A stretch of DNA of 58,354 nucleotides from CAVQMB01 sp963713445 (GCA_963713445.1 CAVQMB010000020.1:1-58354), one strand, 5' to 3'; positions 34,137 through 43,863 are shown, counted from the first letter of the stretch. Translations and numbers: made by a program. Notes: generated from the letters alone by a model not told the origin.

Positions 34137-35234
34137 TCAGTGTTGATCCTGGTTTTCGGCACTGTCGGATGCCGCTGGTATTGCCTGCTCCTCGAGCCAT
34201 TCGCGCCAGACAGCCAGCAGTACGGCGACCACAACCGGGCCTAGAAATAGACCGACCAGACCGAATGCGCCGATGCCGCCGAGGACGCCGAACAGCACTA
34301 GCAGAAACGGGATGCGGGTGGCGCTGCTGATCACCATAGGGCGAATCAGATTGTCGATCTGGCTGACCACGATCGTGCCCCAGAGCAGCAGGCCGATACC
34401 AGCCAGGGTGTGATCGGAGAGCAGAAGACCGACACCTACCAGGCCCCAAATAAAAGGGGGGCCAAAAGGAATAAATGCAAAAATTACAGTTATGGCACCG
34501 AGTAAGGCGGGAGCGGGAACCCCAGCCTGCCAATAACCAAGGCCAGCGAGTAATCCCTGTGCCAGGGCAGTCAGAATCAACCCATACAGCACCGCGCGGG
34601 TAGTGTCGGCGATGGCATCAAGGTAAACCTGAGCCCGCTCACCCAGAAAACGCAGCAGCACCCGGCGGGTCTGGTCGTGCAGTCGGTCACCGTCACGGTA
34701 GAAGAAAAACGCCGTGAACAGGGCGAACACAATCTTGAATACATTGAGCCCAATATCACCCAGCACTGAGGCGATATCGCGTACCCGCGGCTCAGCCCAT
34801 TGCACCAGCTGACGGGTCAGGATGGTGCGATCGCCCGACAGTTGGTCCAGATAATGCTGCAGTTCCGGCCCCAACCAGGGGATATGCGCGATCGGCGCCG
34901 GCAACGAAGGCGGGCCTTGGGCCAGATAACCTGCCAGCAGCTGGTAGCCGGCCGGTAGCTGGGTCCGAAGCAAGACGACAACCCACAGCACGGGAACGGC
35001 GAATACCGCGCACAAGAATAGTGTCATTACCAGTGCGCTGGTGGCCGGTTGTTGCCGCAACCCGGTCCGGACCCGCCTGTAAACCGGCCAGGTAACGTAG
35101 ACCAGGATCAGCGCCCATGCCACCGGCACTAGAAACGGCGCCAACACCCGGTAGCCCAGGACCAGCAGGGCCGCCAGAAACGCACCCAGAATGATCCGCC
35201 GGGTTAGTAGAGTAGTGACGGTACCGGCTTCCAT
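34137..35234 (-). CDS. AI-2E-family (PerM-type) membrane transporter
   Basis: 365 aa, about eight membrane helices. Pattern of the family: an N-terminal hairpin (FLVPVAWALILVYVTWPVYR), a large periplasmic region, AFFFYRDGDRLHD, and the conserved C-terminal core AFIPFGPPFIWGLVGVGLLL, SQIDNLIRPMVIS and GGIGAFGLVGLFLGPVVVAV. Members export quorum signals or act as Na+/H+ antiporters; substrate not predictable. It is transcribed away from fds and convergent with the liv cluster. An AGGAGGAATTG lies just upstream of the ATG at 35234. Confidence 0.88.
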   Translation of the reverse strand: MEAGTVTTLLTRRIILGAFLAALLVLGYRVLAPFLVPVAWALILVYVTWPVYRRVRTGLRQQPATSALVMTLFLCAVFAVPVLWVVVLLRTQLPAGYQLLAGYLAQGPPSLPAPIAHIPWLGPELQHYLDQLSGDRTILTRQLVQWAEPRVRDIASVLGDIGLNVFKIVFALFTAFFFYRDGDRLHDQTRRVLLRFLGERAQVYLDAIADTTRAVLYGLILTALAQGLLAGLGYWQAGVPAPALLGAITVIFAFIPFGPPFIWGLVGVGLLLSDHTLAGIGLLLWGTIVVSQIDNLIRPMVISSATRIPFLLVLFGVLGGIGAFGLVGLFLGPVVVAVLLAVWREWLEEQAIPAASDSAENQDQH

Positions 35235-35331
35235 AGAGACAATTCCTCCTCATCAAGGAACCGAGTATAGCGAAGCACTGGCGCCTTATGGTCAGGTGGC
35301 TGGGTCGGTATGGCACGGTCTGCGGGGCGCT

Positions 35332-35625
35332 TCACCCAAGTCGATGGAACTGGTCCCAGGCGGCCAGGCTGAGCAACATCAGCATGGCCGTGAGTATAGC
35401 CATCAACGTGCCCAGAACGGGTCTTCGGCCCTGGAAATAAGCAATCGAATCAATCAGCGTGGCAAGGGTCGCCAGCGGCAGGATGGCGGCCAGCGCCAGA
35501 CTGACCAGCCAGCGCTCGGTCGCCGGCGGCGTGGACCCGATGGCGACACCCGTGGCCAGCGCGGCCACCAGCAACGTACACAGGCCCAGCCAGCGCCACT
35601 TGCTGATTGGGCCTGTGCCGTTCAC
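35332..35625 (-). CDS. Hypothetical membrane protein, 97 aa
   Basis: Four hydrophobic segments: WLGLCTLLVAALATGVAIG, WLVSLALAAILPLATLATL, and a pair at the C-terminus (TLMAILTAMLMLLSLAAW). It lies 69 bp after the formate dehydrogenase large-subunit gene, same strand, so it may be co-transcribed with fds. No family recognised, and no link to formate oxidation can be claimed beyond position. Confidence 0.6.
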   Translation of the reverse strand: MNGTGPISKWRWLGLCTLLVAALATGVAIGSTPPATERWLVSLALAAILPLATLATLIDSIAYFQGRRPVLGTLMAILTAMLMLLSLAAWDQFHRLG

Positions 35626-35694
35626 TGGCCGGGTCCTTGGCGTGGGGCGAGCCGGGCTCGCGGTGCTGGGGCTCGCTGTCGGACGAGGGTGACG

Positions 35695-38469
35695 TTAAGC
35701 GGTCACCGGTTCGGTTTTTTCCACTCGGGCGGCGCAGAACTTGAACTCCGGTATCTTGCCGTATGGGTCCAGTGCCGGGTTGGTAAGTGTGTTGGCCGCC
35801 GCTTCGGCATAGCAGAACGGTATAAATACCACCCCGTCGGGCACCGCATTGTCGACCCGCGCACTCAGCTCAATGGCACCGCGCCGGGTCCTGACACGGA
35901 TAGGGTCGCCCGGACCAACACCGAGCTTCTGCAACTGCGCTGCCGACATGCTGGCCACCGGATCCGGCTCAATGGCATCGAGCACGCTGGCTCGGCGGGT
36001 CATGGCACCAGTGTGCCAGTGCTCCAGTTGGCGCCCCGTGGTGAGGATCATCGGATATTCGTTATCCGGCTGTTCATTGGGCGGCAGCACCTGGGCCGGC
36101 ACTAGCTTGCCACGCCCCGAGGCGGTCGGGAAACGTTCGGCGAACACGATCTCGTTGCCAGGCTGGTCGGTGCCGTCACAGGGATAGGTCACCGAGTCTT
36201 CCCGCAGCACCCGCTCCCAGCTGATGTTGTTTAGCGACGGCATCAGACCTGCCATCTCCGTAAACACCTCGGCCGGTCCGCTGTAATTCCAGTCGAGACC
36301 GATGCCGCGCGCGATCTGCTGGATGATCCACCAGTCCTGACGGGCATTACCAGGCAGTTCCAGCGCCTTGCGACCCATCTGTACCTGACGGTTGGTGTTG
36401 GTTACCGTGCCGTTCTTTTCCGGCCAGGCCGATGCCGGCAGGACCACGTCGGCGTAGCAGGCGGTCTCGGTCAGGAACAGATCCTGAACCACCAGATGCT
36501 CAAGTTTGGCCAGGGCCTGGCGGGCGTGCTGGACATCGGGGTCGGACATGGCCGGGTTTTCACCCATAACGTACATCGCCTTGATCCGGTCGTCGTGCAC
36601 GGCGTCCATGATCTCGACGACCGTCAGACCCTGGTTTGGATCGAGTGAGGTGCCCCAGGCGTCTTCGAACCGTTGGCGGACGTCCGGGGAATTGACGGCC
36701 TGATAATCCGGGTAGAACATTGGGATCAACCCAGCGTCGGACGCCCCCTGGACGTTGTTCTGACCCCGCAGTGGATGCAGGCCAGTGCCCTTGCGACCGG
36801 TCTGGCCGCAGATCAGGGCTAGCGAAATCAGGCAGCGGGCGTTGTCGGTGCCGTGGGTATGCTGCGAGATGCCCATTCCCCAGAAGATGATCGCGGCCTC
36901 TGCACGCGCATAGGTGCGGGCGATGGTGCGCAGGGTCTCTGCATTGATGCCGCAGACTTCGCTCATCGCCTCCGGCGTGAACGGCGCGATCTCCTGCTTC
37001 AGGTTCTCGAAACCCTCGGTCATGGCCTCCATGTACTGGCGGTCGTAGAGTTCCTCGGTAATGATGACATTGAGCAGGGCGTTGAGCAGAGCAACGTCGG
37101 TGCCGGGTTTGAACTGCAGCATGTGCGTGGCGTGGCGTTTGAGCGCCATGCCACGCGGATCCATGACGATCAGTGTCTTGCCGTCCTTGACCGCCTGTTT
37201 GAAGTAGGTCGCCGCGACCGGGTGGTTCTCGGTGGGATTGGCGCCGATGACAATGATCACATCGGAATCGCGCACCGCCATGAAGGGTGCCGTTACCGCG
37301 CCAGAGCCGATGCATTCCATCAACGCTGCCACCGAGGAGGCGTGGCACAACCGGGTGCAGTGGTCGACATTGTTGCTGCCAAAGCCGCTACGCACCAGTT
37401 TCTGGAACAGGTAGGCTTCCTCGTTGCTGCCCTTGGCCGAGCCGAAGCCGGCCAGCGCGTTGCCGCCGTCGCGGTCGCGTACGCTGCGTAGACCGCTGGC
37501 GGTACGCTCCAGGGCCTCGTCCCAGGTGGCCTCGCGGAAGTGGGTCCAGGGGTTGGCCGGGTCGACGTTAGGATCGTCCGATTTGGGCGCGTCGTCACGC
37601 CGGATCAGCGGCTTGGTCAACCGGTGGGGGTGTTTGACGTAGTCGAACCCGAAGCGCCCCTTGACACACAAGCGCTGTTCGTTGGAGGGTCCGCTGCGGC
37701 CCTGTACTGCCGCGATCTGATCGTCCTTGACCTGGTAGGTGATCTGGCAGCCGACGCCGCAGTACGGGCAGACGCTGTCGACCTCAGTGAGCGGATCGGT
37801 CTTGCCAATGCCGTTCTCGTCGACCAGCGTGGCTTCCATGAGTGCGCCCGTGGGACAGGCCTGAACGCACTCGCCGCAGGCCACGCAGGTTGATTCGCCC
37901 ATCGGGTCATCGAAATCGAATACGATCTTGGCACCGTGACCGCGGAACGCCAGGCCGATGACGTCGTTGACCTGCACCTCGCGGCAGGCCCGCACGCACA
38001 GATTGCAGTGGATGCAGGCGTCCAGATTGACCCGCATGGCCGGATGACTGGGATCGGCGACTGGAGTGGTCCGGCGTGGAAACCGACTGCCCTCGACGGC
38101 CAGGCGATCAGCCCATTGCCACAGCTTGGAGTCGGGGTCGTGGGCAACGTTGCGTTCTGGCTGGTCGGCCACCAGCAGTTCCATCACCATGCGCTGCGCG
38201 CTGCTCGCGCGCGGGTTGCTGCTGTGTACTTTCATGCCGGCCGTTGGCTTGCGCGCGCAAGAGGCTGCCAGCACCCGCTCACCCTCGATTTCGACCATAC
38301 AGGCGCGGCAGTTGCCGTCGGCCCGGTAACCGGGTTCATCGGCGTAGCACAAATGCGGTATGTCGGTATTGTGGCGTTTGGCGGCCTGCCAGATGGATTC
38401 GCCGGGAAATGCGTCGATTTCCTGACCATTCAGGGAGAAGCGAATCGTCTCGGACACGCTGGCATTCAT
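35695..38469 (-). CDS. fdsA: NAD-dependent formate dehydrogenase, molybdopterin catalytic subunit
   Basis: 924 aa. N-terminal NuoG-like [2Fe-2S] ferredoxin (Cys41, 54, 57, 71), then two [4Fe-4S] sites (Cys152/155/158/162 in CIHCNLCVRAC and Cys195/198/201/205 in CVACGECVQAC). The Mo/W-bisMGD domain has its own [4Fe-4S] (Cys234/237/241/268, CPYCGVGC) and active-site Cys371 in VDHCTRLCHASS, a cysteine rather than selenocysteine. It oxidises formate to CO2 and passes electrons to the FMN subunit encoded just upstream. The 4-bp ATGA overlap with that gene shows coupling. Cytoplasmic; no Tat signal. Maturation genes (fdhD, fdsC) are not in the window. Confidence 0.95.
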   Translation of the reverse strand: MNASVSETIRFSLNGQEIDAFPGESIWQAAKRHNTDIPHLCYADEPGYRADGNCRACMVEIEGERVLAASCARKPTAGMKVHSSNPRASSAQRMVMELLVADQPERNVAHDPDSKLWQWADRLAVEGSRFPRRTTPVADPSHPAMRVNLDACIHCNLCVRACREVQVNDVIGLAFRGHGAKIVFDFDDPMGESTCVACGECVQACPTGALMEATLVDENGIGKTDPLTEVDSVCPYCGVGCQITYQVKDDQIAAVQGRSGPSNEQRLCVKGRFGFDYVKHPHRLTKPLIRRDDAPKSDDPNVDPANPWTHFREATWDEALERTASGLRSVRDRDGGNALAGFGSAKGSNEEAYLFQKLVRSGFGSNNVDHCTRLCHASSVAALMECIGSGAVTAPFMAVRDSDVIIVIGANPTENHPVAATYFKQAVKDGKTLIVMDPRGMALKRHATHMLQFKPGTDVALLNALLNVIITEELYDRQYMEAMTEGFENLKQEIAPFTPEAMSEVCGINAETLRTIARTYARAEAAIIFWGMGISQHTHGTDNARCLISLALICGQTGRKGTGLHPLRGQNNVQGASDAGLIPMFYPDYQAVNSPDVRQRFEDAWGTSLDPNQGLTVVEIMDAVHDDRIKAMYVMGENPAMSDPDVQHARQALAKLEHLVVQDLFLTETACYADVVLPASAWPEKNGTVTNTNRQVQMGRKALELPGNARQDWWIIQQIARGIGLDWNYSGPAEVFTEMAGLMPSLNNISWERVLREDSVTYPCDGTDQPGNEIVFAERFPTASGRGKLVPAQVLPPNEQPDNEYPMILTTGRQLEHWHTGAMTRRASVLDAIEPDPVASMSAAQLQKLGVGPGDPIRVRTRRGAIELSARVDNAVPDGVVFIPFCYAEAAANTLTNPALDPYGKIPEFKFCAARVEKTEPVTA

Positions 38470-40166
38470 GACAAATCCTCACGGAAGTATTTCATAGCTG
38501 ACAGCAGTGGATTGGCGGCGGCCTGGCCCAGACCGCAGATCGATGCATCGGCCATGGCGTGGCTGAGTTCGCGCAGCAGCGGCTCGTCCCAGGTCGGTTG
38601 CTGCATCAGTTTGACGGCCTTCTCGGTGCCGACCCGGCAAGGGGTGCACTGGCCGCAGGATTCATCCTCAAAAAACTTCATCAGGTTTAGCGCCACATCC
38701 CTCATGTTGTCGTGATCGGACAGGATCACGACGGCATGGGAACCGACGAAATGATCGAATTTCTCCAGCATCCCGAATTCCAGCGGTTGATCGCCCAGGC
38801 TTGCCGGCATGATGCCGCCGGAGGCGCCGCCTGGCAGGTAGGCTTTGAAGCTGTGCCCCTCGAGCATGCCGCCGCAGTATTCGTCGATCAGCTCGCGCAC
38901 CGTGACACCGGCCGGGGCCAGTTTGACGCCCGGCTCGCGGACCCGGCCCGATACCGAGTAACTGCGCAGTCCCACCCCGCCGTTGCGACCAAAGCCGGCG
39001 AACCAGTCCGGGCCCCGGCGAATGATTTCCGGGACCCAGTACAGCGTCTCCACGTTCTGCACCAGGGTGGGTCGGCCGAACAGGCCGACTTCGGCCACAT
39101 AGGGTGGGCGCTGGCGGGGCAGACCGCGCTTGCCCTCGATGGATTCCAGCATGGCCGATTCTTCGCCGCAGATATAGGCACCGGCACCACGTCGGAGCTC
39201 GATTTTGCAGTGGGGCGCCAGTCCGGCCTGTTCGACGGCCGTGATCTCTTTGAGCAGGATTTCCCGAACCGCTGGGTATTCGTCGCGCAGGTAGACATAT
39301 ACGGTCTTGGCGTCCACGGTCCAGGCCGCGATCAGCATGCCCTCCAGAAACTGGTGGGGGCGGTTTTCCAGATGATAACCGTCTTTGAAAGTGCCGGGTT
39401 CACCCTCGTCGGCGTTGACCGCCATCAGCCGTGGCCCATTGTAACCGCGTACGAACTGCCATTTCTTACCCGTCGGGAAGCCGGCGCCGCCAAGACCCCG
39501 CAGGCGTGCGTCCAGCATCGTCTGCACCAGATCGTCGGCCTTGTGGTCGCCATGGAGGCATGCTTGCAGCACTCCATAGCCACCCTCGGCACGGTAATGT
39601 TCAAGACTCTGGTAATCGGGAATGTAGGGGTGAATATCTCCCGCCTCGACCGCTGCCAGTACCGTTTCGACACTGGCCTGGGCGACGTGATGGTGGCCGA
39701 CTTCGACTGCCGGGGCCTGATGACAGTGGCCCATGCAGGGTGCCCGGACCACACGGACACCGGTTCCGGCGCGGGCCTGGAGAGCAGCCAGCAGTTGCTC
39801 GCCGCCGACCAGGGCGCAGCTGAGACTGTCGCAGACCCTGACGGTGATCCCGGGAGCGGCACTGTTGGCATCGACCACCACGTCGAAATGCGCGTAGAAC
39901 GTCGCCACCTCGAATACCTCGGCCATGGGCAGGCGCATCTCCTGCGCCAGTGCGGCCAGGTGCCGGTCACTGAGCTGACCGTAACGGTCCTGAATCAGAT
40001 GCAGATGTTCGATCAGCAGGTCGCGCTGGCGCGAACGCTCGCCCAACAGCGCGCGAACCTCATCCAATGCCTGTGGCTCGACCTGGCGACCCTTGGGCTG
40101 ATACATCCGGCGACGACGACCGGAACCGGGATGGATTTGTCGCTTGACTTCGGTGGGAGCAGACAT
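38466..40166 (-). CDS. fdsB: Formate dehydrogenase diaphorase subunit, NuoE-NuoF (FdsG-FdsB) fusion
   Basis: 566 aa. Residues 30-175 are a NuoE/FdsG thioredoxin-like domain with [2Fe-2S] Cys112, 117, 144, 148. Residues about 185-566 are NuoF/FdsB: NADH/FMN site RGLGGAGFPTGKKW, ADEGEPGTFKDG, ICGEESAMLESIEGKRG, and a [4Fe-4S] site ESCGQCTPCRVGT with a fourth Cys544. It takes electrons from FdsA and reduces NAD+. FdsG and FdsB are commonly separate; the fusion is intact. First gene of the operon; palindromes in the 140-bp upstream gap may control it. Confidence 0.93.
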   Translation of the reverse strand: MSAPTEVKRQIHPGSGRRRRMYQPKGRQVEPQALDEVRALLGERSRQRDLLIEHLHLIQDRYGQLSDRHLAALAQEMRLPMAEVFEVATFYAHFDVVVDANSAAPGITVRVCDSLSCALVGGEQLLAALQARAGTGVRVVRAPCMGHCHQAPAVEVGHHHVAQASVETVLAAVEAGDIHPYIPDYQSLEHYRAEGGYGVLQACLHGDHKADDLVQTMLDARLRGLGGAGFPTGKKWQFVRGYNGPRLMAVNADEGEPGTFKDGYHLENRPHQFLEGMLIAAWTVDAKTVYVYLRDEYPAVREILLKEITAVEQAGLAPHCKIELRRGAGAYICGEESAMLESIEGKRGLPRQRPPYVAEVGLFGRPTLVQNVETLYWVPEIIRRGPDWFAGFGRNGGVGLRSYSVSGRVREPGVKLAPAGVTVRELIDEYCGGMLEGHSFKAYLPGGASGGIMPASLGDQPLEFGMLEKFDHFVGSHAVVILSDHDNMRDVALNLMKFFEDESCGQCTPCRVGTEKAVKLMQQPTWDEPLLRELSHAMADASICGLGQAAANPLLSAMKYFREDLS

Positions 40167-40194
40167 AAATGAACCTTGTTTTCGAAAACCTTAA

Positions 40195-40239
40195 GCCGTC
40201 GCCATAAGCGACGGCAGGCGGATTATTAACTAGCTAGTT
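40195..40239. promoter_or_regulatory. Hairpin and palindrome between fhs and fds
   Basis: GCCGTCGC and GCGACGGC (40195-40215) form a perfect 8-bp stem with a 5-nt loop. Just beyond, AACTAGCTAGTT (40228-40239) is a perfect 12-bp palindrome. They lie 29 and 62 bp upstream of the fds start, so the AT-rich palindrome could be an operator and the hairpin a terminator or leader structure. Role inferred from position only. Confidence 0.4.
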
Positions 40240-40265
40240 TAACCGTCAGCTATGGGTTGGCCAAG

Positions 40266-40296
40266 ACCGCTGCCGGGGTTTTCGACCGGCAGCGGT
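40266..40296 (-). terminator. Strong hairpin directly after fhs
   Basis: ACCGCTGCCGG and CCGGCAGCGGT pair over 11 bp with a 9-nt loop, 10 bp beyond the fhs stop codon. No U-tract follows, so it may stabilise the transcript end or terminate weakly. Confidence 0.5.
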
Positions 40297-40305
40297 GGGG
40301 TGGGT

Positions 40306-41976
40306 TCAGAACAGGCCTTCGATCCAGCCGTCTTCATTCAGGCGGATGTTATTGGCCGCCGGCGCCTTCGGCAGGCCCGGCATGGTCATGATCTCGCCGC
40401 AGATCGCCACCACGAACTCGGCGCCGGCGGAGAGCCGTACCTCGCGGACCGGTACGACATGGTTGGAGGGTGCACCCAGCAGGTTCGGATCGGTCGAGAA
40501 GCTATACTGGGTCTTGGCCATGCACACCGGGAAATGACCATAGTTCTCCTGGAGTTGTGCAATGCGGGCCCTTACCGCCTTGTCGGCGATGATGTCGGCG
40601 GCACCATAGAGCTTGGTCGCGATGGTCTTGATCTTATCCCAGAGCGGCAGTTCGTCGTCGTACAGCGGGGCGAAGTTGCTGGTCTGGCGCTCGCACAGCC
40701 CGACCACGTGCTGAGCCAGTTCCTCGGTGCCGGCACTGCCGTTGGCCCAGTGACTGCAGACGATGGCTTCGGCGCCGTTGGCGCGGGCGACTTCCCCTAC
40801 TGCTTGCAGTTCGGCATCGGTATCGTGCACGAACTGATTGATGGCAACCACGACCGGGACCCCGAAGGTCTTGACGTTCTGCAGGTGACGGGCGAGGTTG
40901 GCGGCACCTTTGCGGACTGCGGCGACGTTTTCAGTGGTCAGGCTGTCTTTAGCCACTCCGCCATGCATCTTGAGCGCCCGCACGGTTGCGACAATCACCG
41001 CGGCGTCGGGTTTGAGGCCAGCCTTGCGGCACTTGATGTCGAAGAATTTCTCGGCCCCGAGGTCGGCACCGAAGCCCGCTTCGGTCACCACGTAGTCGGC
41101 CAGCTTGAGGGCGCTGGTGGTGGCGATGACCGAATTGCAGCCATGGGCGATGTTGGCGAATGGCCCACCGTGCACGAAGGCCGGATTGTTTTCCAGAGTC
41201 TGCACCATGTTGGGCATGAAGGCGTCTTTCAGCAGCACCGTCATGGCGCCGTCGGCCTGCAGGTCGCGGGCGGTAATCGGCTTGCGGTCGCGGGTCTGGG
41301 CGACCACGATGTTGCCCAGGCGTTGCTGCAGGTCATTGAGATCACGGGCCAGGCAGAAGATCGCCATGACTTCTGAGGCCACCGTAATATCGAAGCTGTC
41401 CTCGCGCGGATACCCATTGCCCAGGCCGCCCAGCGAGACGACGATGTCGCGCAGCGCCCGGTCGTTCATGTCCACCACCCGGTGCCAGCTGATCCGCCGT
41501 GCGTCAATGCCCAGGGTATTACCCCAGTTGATGTGGTTGTCCAACAGTGCCGCCAGCAGGTTGTTGGCAGCACCGATGGCATGGAAGTCCCCGGTGAAAT
41601 GCAGGTTGATGTCTTCCATTGGTACTACTTGGGCATAGCCGCCGCCGGCGGCGCCGCCTTTCATGCCGAAGCAGGGTCCAAGAGAGGGTTCGCGCAGGCA
41701 GATCGCGGCTTTTTTGCCAATGCGGTTGAGGCCATCGCCCAACCCGACGGTTGTGGTGGTCTTGCCTTCGCCGGCTGGCGTCGGGCTGATTGCCGTCACC
41801 AGCACGAGTTTGCCGTCGGGTCGATCCTTGAGCGATTTAATGAATTCGTAGCTGACCTTTCCCTTGGTGTGACCATAGGGCAGCAGGGCGTCACTGGGAA
41901 TGTCCAGTCGGGCGCCGACTTCGCTGATGGGCTGCTGGTTGGCAGCACGGGCAATTTCGATATCGCTCAGGGGCAT
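40306..41976 (-). CDS. fhs: Formate-tetrahydrofolate ligase
   Basis: 556 aa, full length for Fhs. The P-loop-like ATP site TPAGEGKTTTTVGLGDGL lies near residue 70; other signatures are MKGGAAGGGYAQVVPMEDIN, LHFTGDFHAIGAANNLLAAL, TVRALKMHGGVAK and VVAINQFVHDTDAE. It joins formate to tetrahydrofolate using ATP in the cytoplasm. It lies directly upstream of the formate dehydrogenase genes on the same strand, so formate can go to one-carbon units or be oxidised for NADH. The hairpin after the stop may separate the two transcripts. Confidence 0.96.
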   Translation of the reverse strand: MPLSDIEIARAANQQPISEVGARLDIPSDALLPYGHTKGKVSYEFIKSLKDRPDGKLVLVTAISPTPAGEGKTTTTVGLGDGLNRIGKKAAICLREPSLGPCFGMKGGAAGGGYAQVVPMEDINLHFTGDFHAIGAANNLLAALLDNHINWGNTLGIDARRISWHRVVDMNDRALRDIVVSLGGLGNGYPREDSFDITVASEVMAIFCLARDLNDLQQRLGNIVVAQTRDRKPITARDLQADGAMTVLLKDAFMPNMVQTLENNPAFVHGGPFANIAHGCNSVIATTSALKLADYVVTEAGFGADLGAEKFFDIKCRKAGLKPDAAVIVATVRALKMHGGVAKDSLTTENVAAVRKGAANLARHLQNVKTFGVPVVVAINQFVHDTDAELQAVGEVARANGAEAIVCSHWANGSAGTEELAQHVVGLCERQTSNFAPLYDDELPLWDKIKTIATKLYGAADIIADKAVRARIAQLQENYGHFPVCMAKTQYSFSTDPNLLGAPSNHVVPVREVRLSAGAEFVVAICGEIMTMPGLPKAPAANNIRLNEDGWIEGLF

Positions 41977-42221
41977 CGGTTACTCCTCAGTTGCGTTAGC
42001 AGTGGATTTATGGAAGGGAGGGTGGCGTTGCCCGGCCTAGCCCGGCCTAGCCCGCGCAACGCTACTGCGGCGACTCTACCGAGCCGGCCTGGTGACCACA
42101 ATAGCGCATTCGCGTGCAGGAAGTTGGGCGTCGCCTTGAGGCTTATGGGTTCGCTGCAGTGGTTATGCTAAGGTGATCCCGTCATTGACCGATCGCGCTC
42201 CAGCGCTACTGAGACGCTGCC
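41977..42221. other. Divergent intergenic region fhs / rluC
   Basis: No gene seen. It contains a short direct repeat (CCCGGCCTAG twice near 42035-42055) and must hold the promoters of both divergent genes. A TTATGCTAAGGTGAT near 42163 might be a -10 region, uncertain. Confidence 0.4.
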
Positions 42222-43181
42222 ATGGATATCCACTCGCCCGATGATCTGTTGCGCAAGCCGCACAGCGTGCGCACCGTTCTGGTGGCGGCCGAGCAGGCCG
42301 GCCAGCGGATCGATAACTTCCTGATACGACAGCTGAAGGGCCTCCCCAAAAGTCGCGTTTATCGCATTCTGCGGCGCGGTGAGGTCCGCGTCAACGGTGG
42401 CCGGGTACGGCCCGACTACCGCTTGCGCAACGGTGACACCCTGCGTATTCCACCGTTGCGGCTGGGCCAGCCCGATGAGCCGGTCCGCCCGCCGGATCGG
42501 GTGCTTGACGAGTTGCGTAGGGTTGTATTGTATGAAGACGATCAGTTACTGATTGTTAATAAACCCAGTGGCCTCGCGGTACACCGGGGCAGCGGTCTGG
42601 GCTACGGGCTGATCGAAGCCTTGCGTGTGCTGCGCCCGGGACAGCCGTTCCTGGAACTGGTACACCGGCTGGATCGCGACACCAGCGGTTGTCTGTTACT
42701 GGCCAAGACCCCGGGTTCACTGCGGGCGGCTCATGCAGCGTTGCGCGAGGGCCAGACTGACAAGCGCTATCTGGCCTTGGTCAAAGGCCGGTGGGAGCGG
42801 GGCAGCGAAGTGGTGCGCCTCGCACTTAGCCGGAATAACGTGCTGCGCAGCGGGGAACGCCTGGTGACAGTGGCTGAGGGCGGCCGGCCGGCACTGACCC
42901 GGTTTGCCCCGATTTCGATCAGGGCACAGGCATCGTTGCTGGAGGCGGTCATAGACACCGGCCGTACCCATCAGATACGGGTGCACGCGGCCGCGCTGGG
43001 TCATCCGCTGGCCGGCGACGAGAAATACGGCGATGCGGAGTTCAATAAGGCCATGAAGGCACTGGGGCTGAAACGACTGTTCCTGCATGCCCATAGCATC
43101 AGTCTGTTACTGGGCGGACGTGAAATCAGTGCCAGCGCCCCACTGAGTCCCGATCTCCAACAGCTAATGGACCGGATCTAG
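42222..43181 (+). CDS. rluC: 23S rRNA pseudouridine synthase RluC
   Basis: 319 aa. S4 RNA-binding domain at about 20-80 (RIDNFLIRQLKGLPKSRVYR, RRGEVRVNGGRV), then the RluA-type catalytic domain with Asp151 in LVHRLDRDTSGCLLLAKT, YLALVKGRW and TGRTHQIRVHAAALGHPLAG. RluC modifies uridines 955, 2504 and 2580 of 23S rRNA in E. coli. The next gene starts 4 bp later, so they are co-transcribed. Confidence 0.92.
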   Translation: MDIHSPDDLLRKPHSVRTVLVAAEQAGQRIDNFLIRQLKGLPKSRVYRILRRGEVRVNGGRVRPDYRLRNGDTLRIPPLRLGQPDEPVRPPDRVLDELRRVVLYEDDQLLIVNKPSGLAVHRGSGLGYGLIEALRVLRPGQPFLELVHRLDRDTSGCLLLAKTPGSLRAAHAALREGQTDKRYLALVKGRWERGSEVVRLALSRNNVLRSGERLVTVAEGGRPALTRFAPISIRAQASLLEAVIDTGRTHQIRVHAAALGHPLAGDEKYGDAEFNKAMKALGLKRLFLHAHSISLLLGGREISASAPLSPDLQQLMDRI

Positions 43182-43185
43182 GCTT

Positions 43186-43863
43186 ATGTCTGCGCGACGC
43201 TTCGAATTGGTGGTGTTCGACTGGGATGGCACATTGATTGACTCCACTGAGCATATCGTTGCCGCAATTCAGGCCGCCGGGGCGGAGCTGGGCTGGCCGG
43301 AGCAGCCTCGAGCGGCAGTTCGGGAAATCATAGGTCTGGCCTGGCCGCAGGCCTGCGGCCAGCTCTATCCGCAGTATGAACAGAGTGATTACGAGCGGTT
43401 GAAGACGTTTTATCTGCAGCACTTTGCCGCGCAGACCGCGCGGCCGCCGGCGCTGTTCGCCGGTGCAGTGGACGTGTTGCAGGCGTTGTCTGACAGCGGC
43501 GTTCTGCTGGCGGTTGCGACCAGCAAGAGCCGGTCCGGGTTGCGGCGCGATCTACAGCAGACTGGGCTGGGCCGGTATCTGGCCAGCAGCCGTTGCGCCG
43601 ATGAGACCGCTTCCAAGCCGGATCCGCTGATGTTGCGGGAAATTATGGCCGAACTGTCGGTGGGGCCGCAGGATACCCTGATGGTTGGTGATACCGAGTT
43701 CGATCTGGAAATGGCCCGACAGGCTGGGGTCAGTGGCGTCGGCGCCGGCTACGGGGCGCATCACCCCGAGCGTTTGCAGGCCCTGGCCTCGCTCGGTTGT
43801 GTGCACAATATTCGCGACCTGTTGGCGCTGGTGGGGCTCGGTCAAGTTCAACCGTCGCCCTAG
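43186..43863 (+). CDS. HAD-superfamily phosphatase, phosphoglycolate-phosphatase-like
   Basis: 225 aa. HAD motif I FDWDGTLIDS (nucleophile Asp12, acid/base Asp14), motif II VATSKSRSG, motif III KPDPLM and motif IV MVGDTEFDLEMARQAG, with an alpha-helical cap between I and II. The arrangement next to rluC is common in gammaproteobacteria, where the gene is often annotated gph or yigB-like. The substrate is probably a small phosphate ester; not predictable. Confidence 0.88.
   Translation: MSARRFELVVFDWDGTLIDSTEHIVAAIQAAGAELGWPEQPRAAVREIIGLAWPQACGQLYPQYEQSDYERLKTFYLQHFAAQTARPPALFAGAVDVLQALSDSGVLLAVATSKSRSGLRRDLQQTGLGRYLASSRCADETASKPDPLMLREIMAELSVGPQDTLMVGDTEFDLEMARQAGVSGVGAGYGAHHPERLQALASLGCVHNIRDLLALVGLGQVQPSP

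Noticed and set aside
38712..40172. 486-aa plus-strand ORF opposite fdsB
   Set aside because: Shadow of the NuoE-NuoF fusion gene, which has all cofactor motifs on the other strand.
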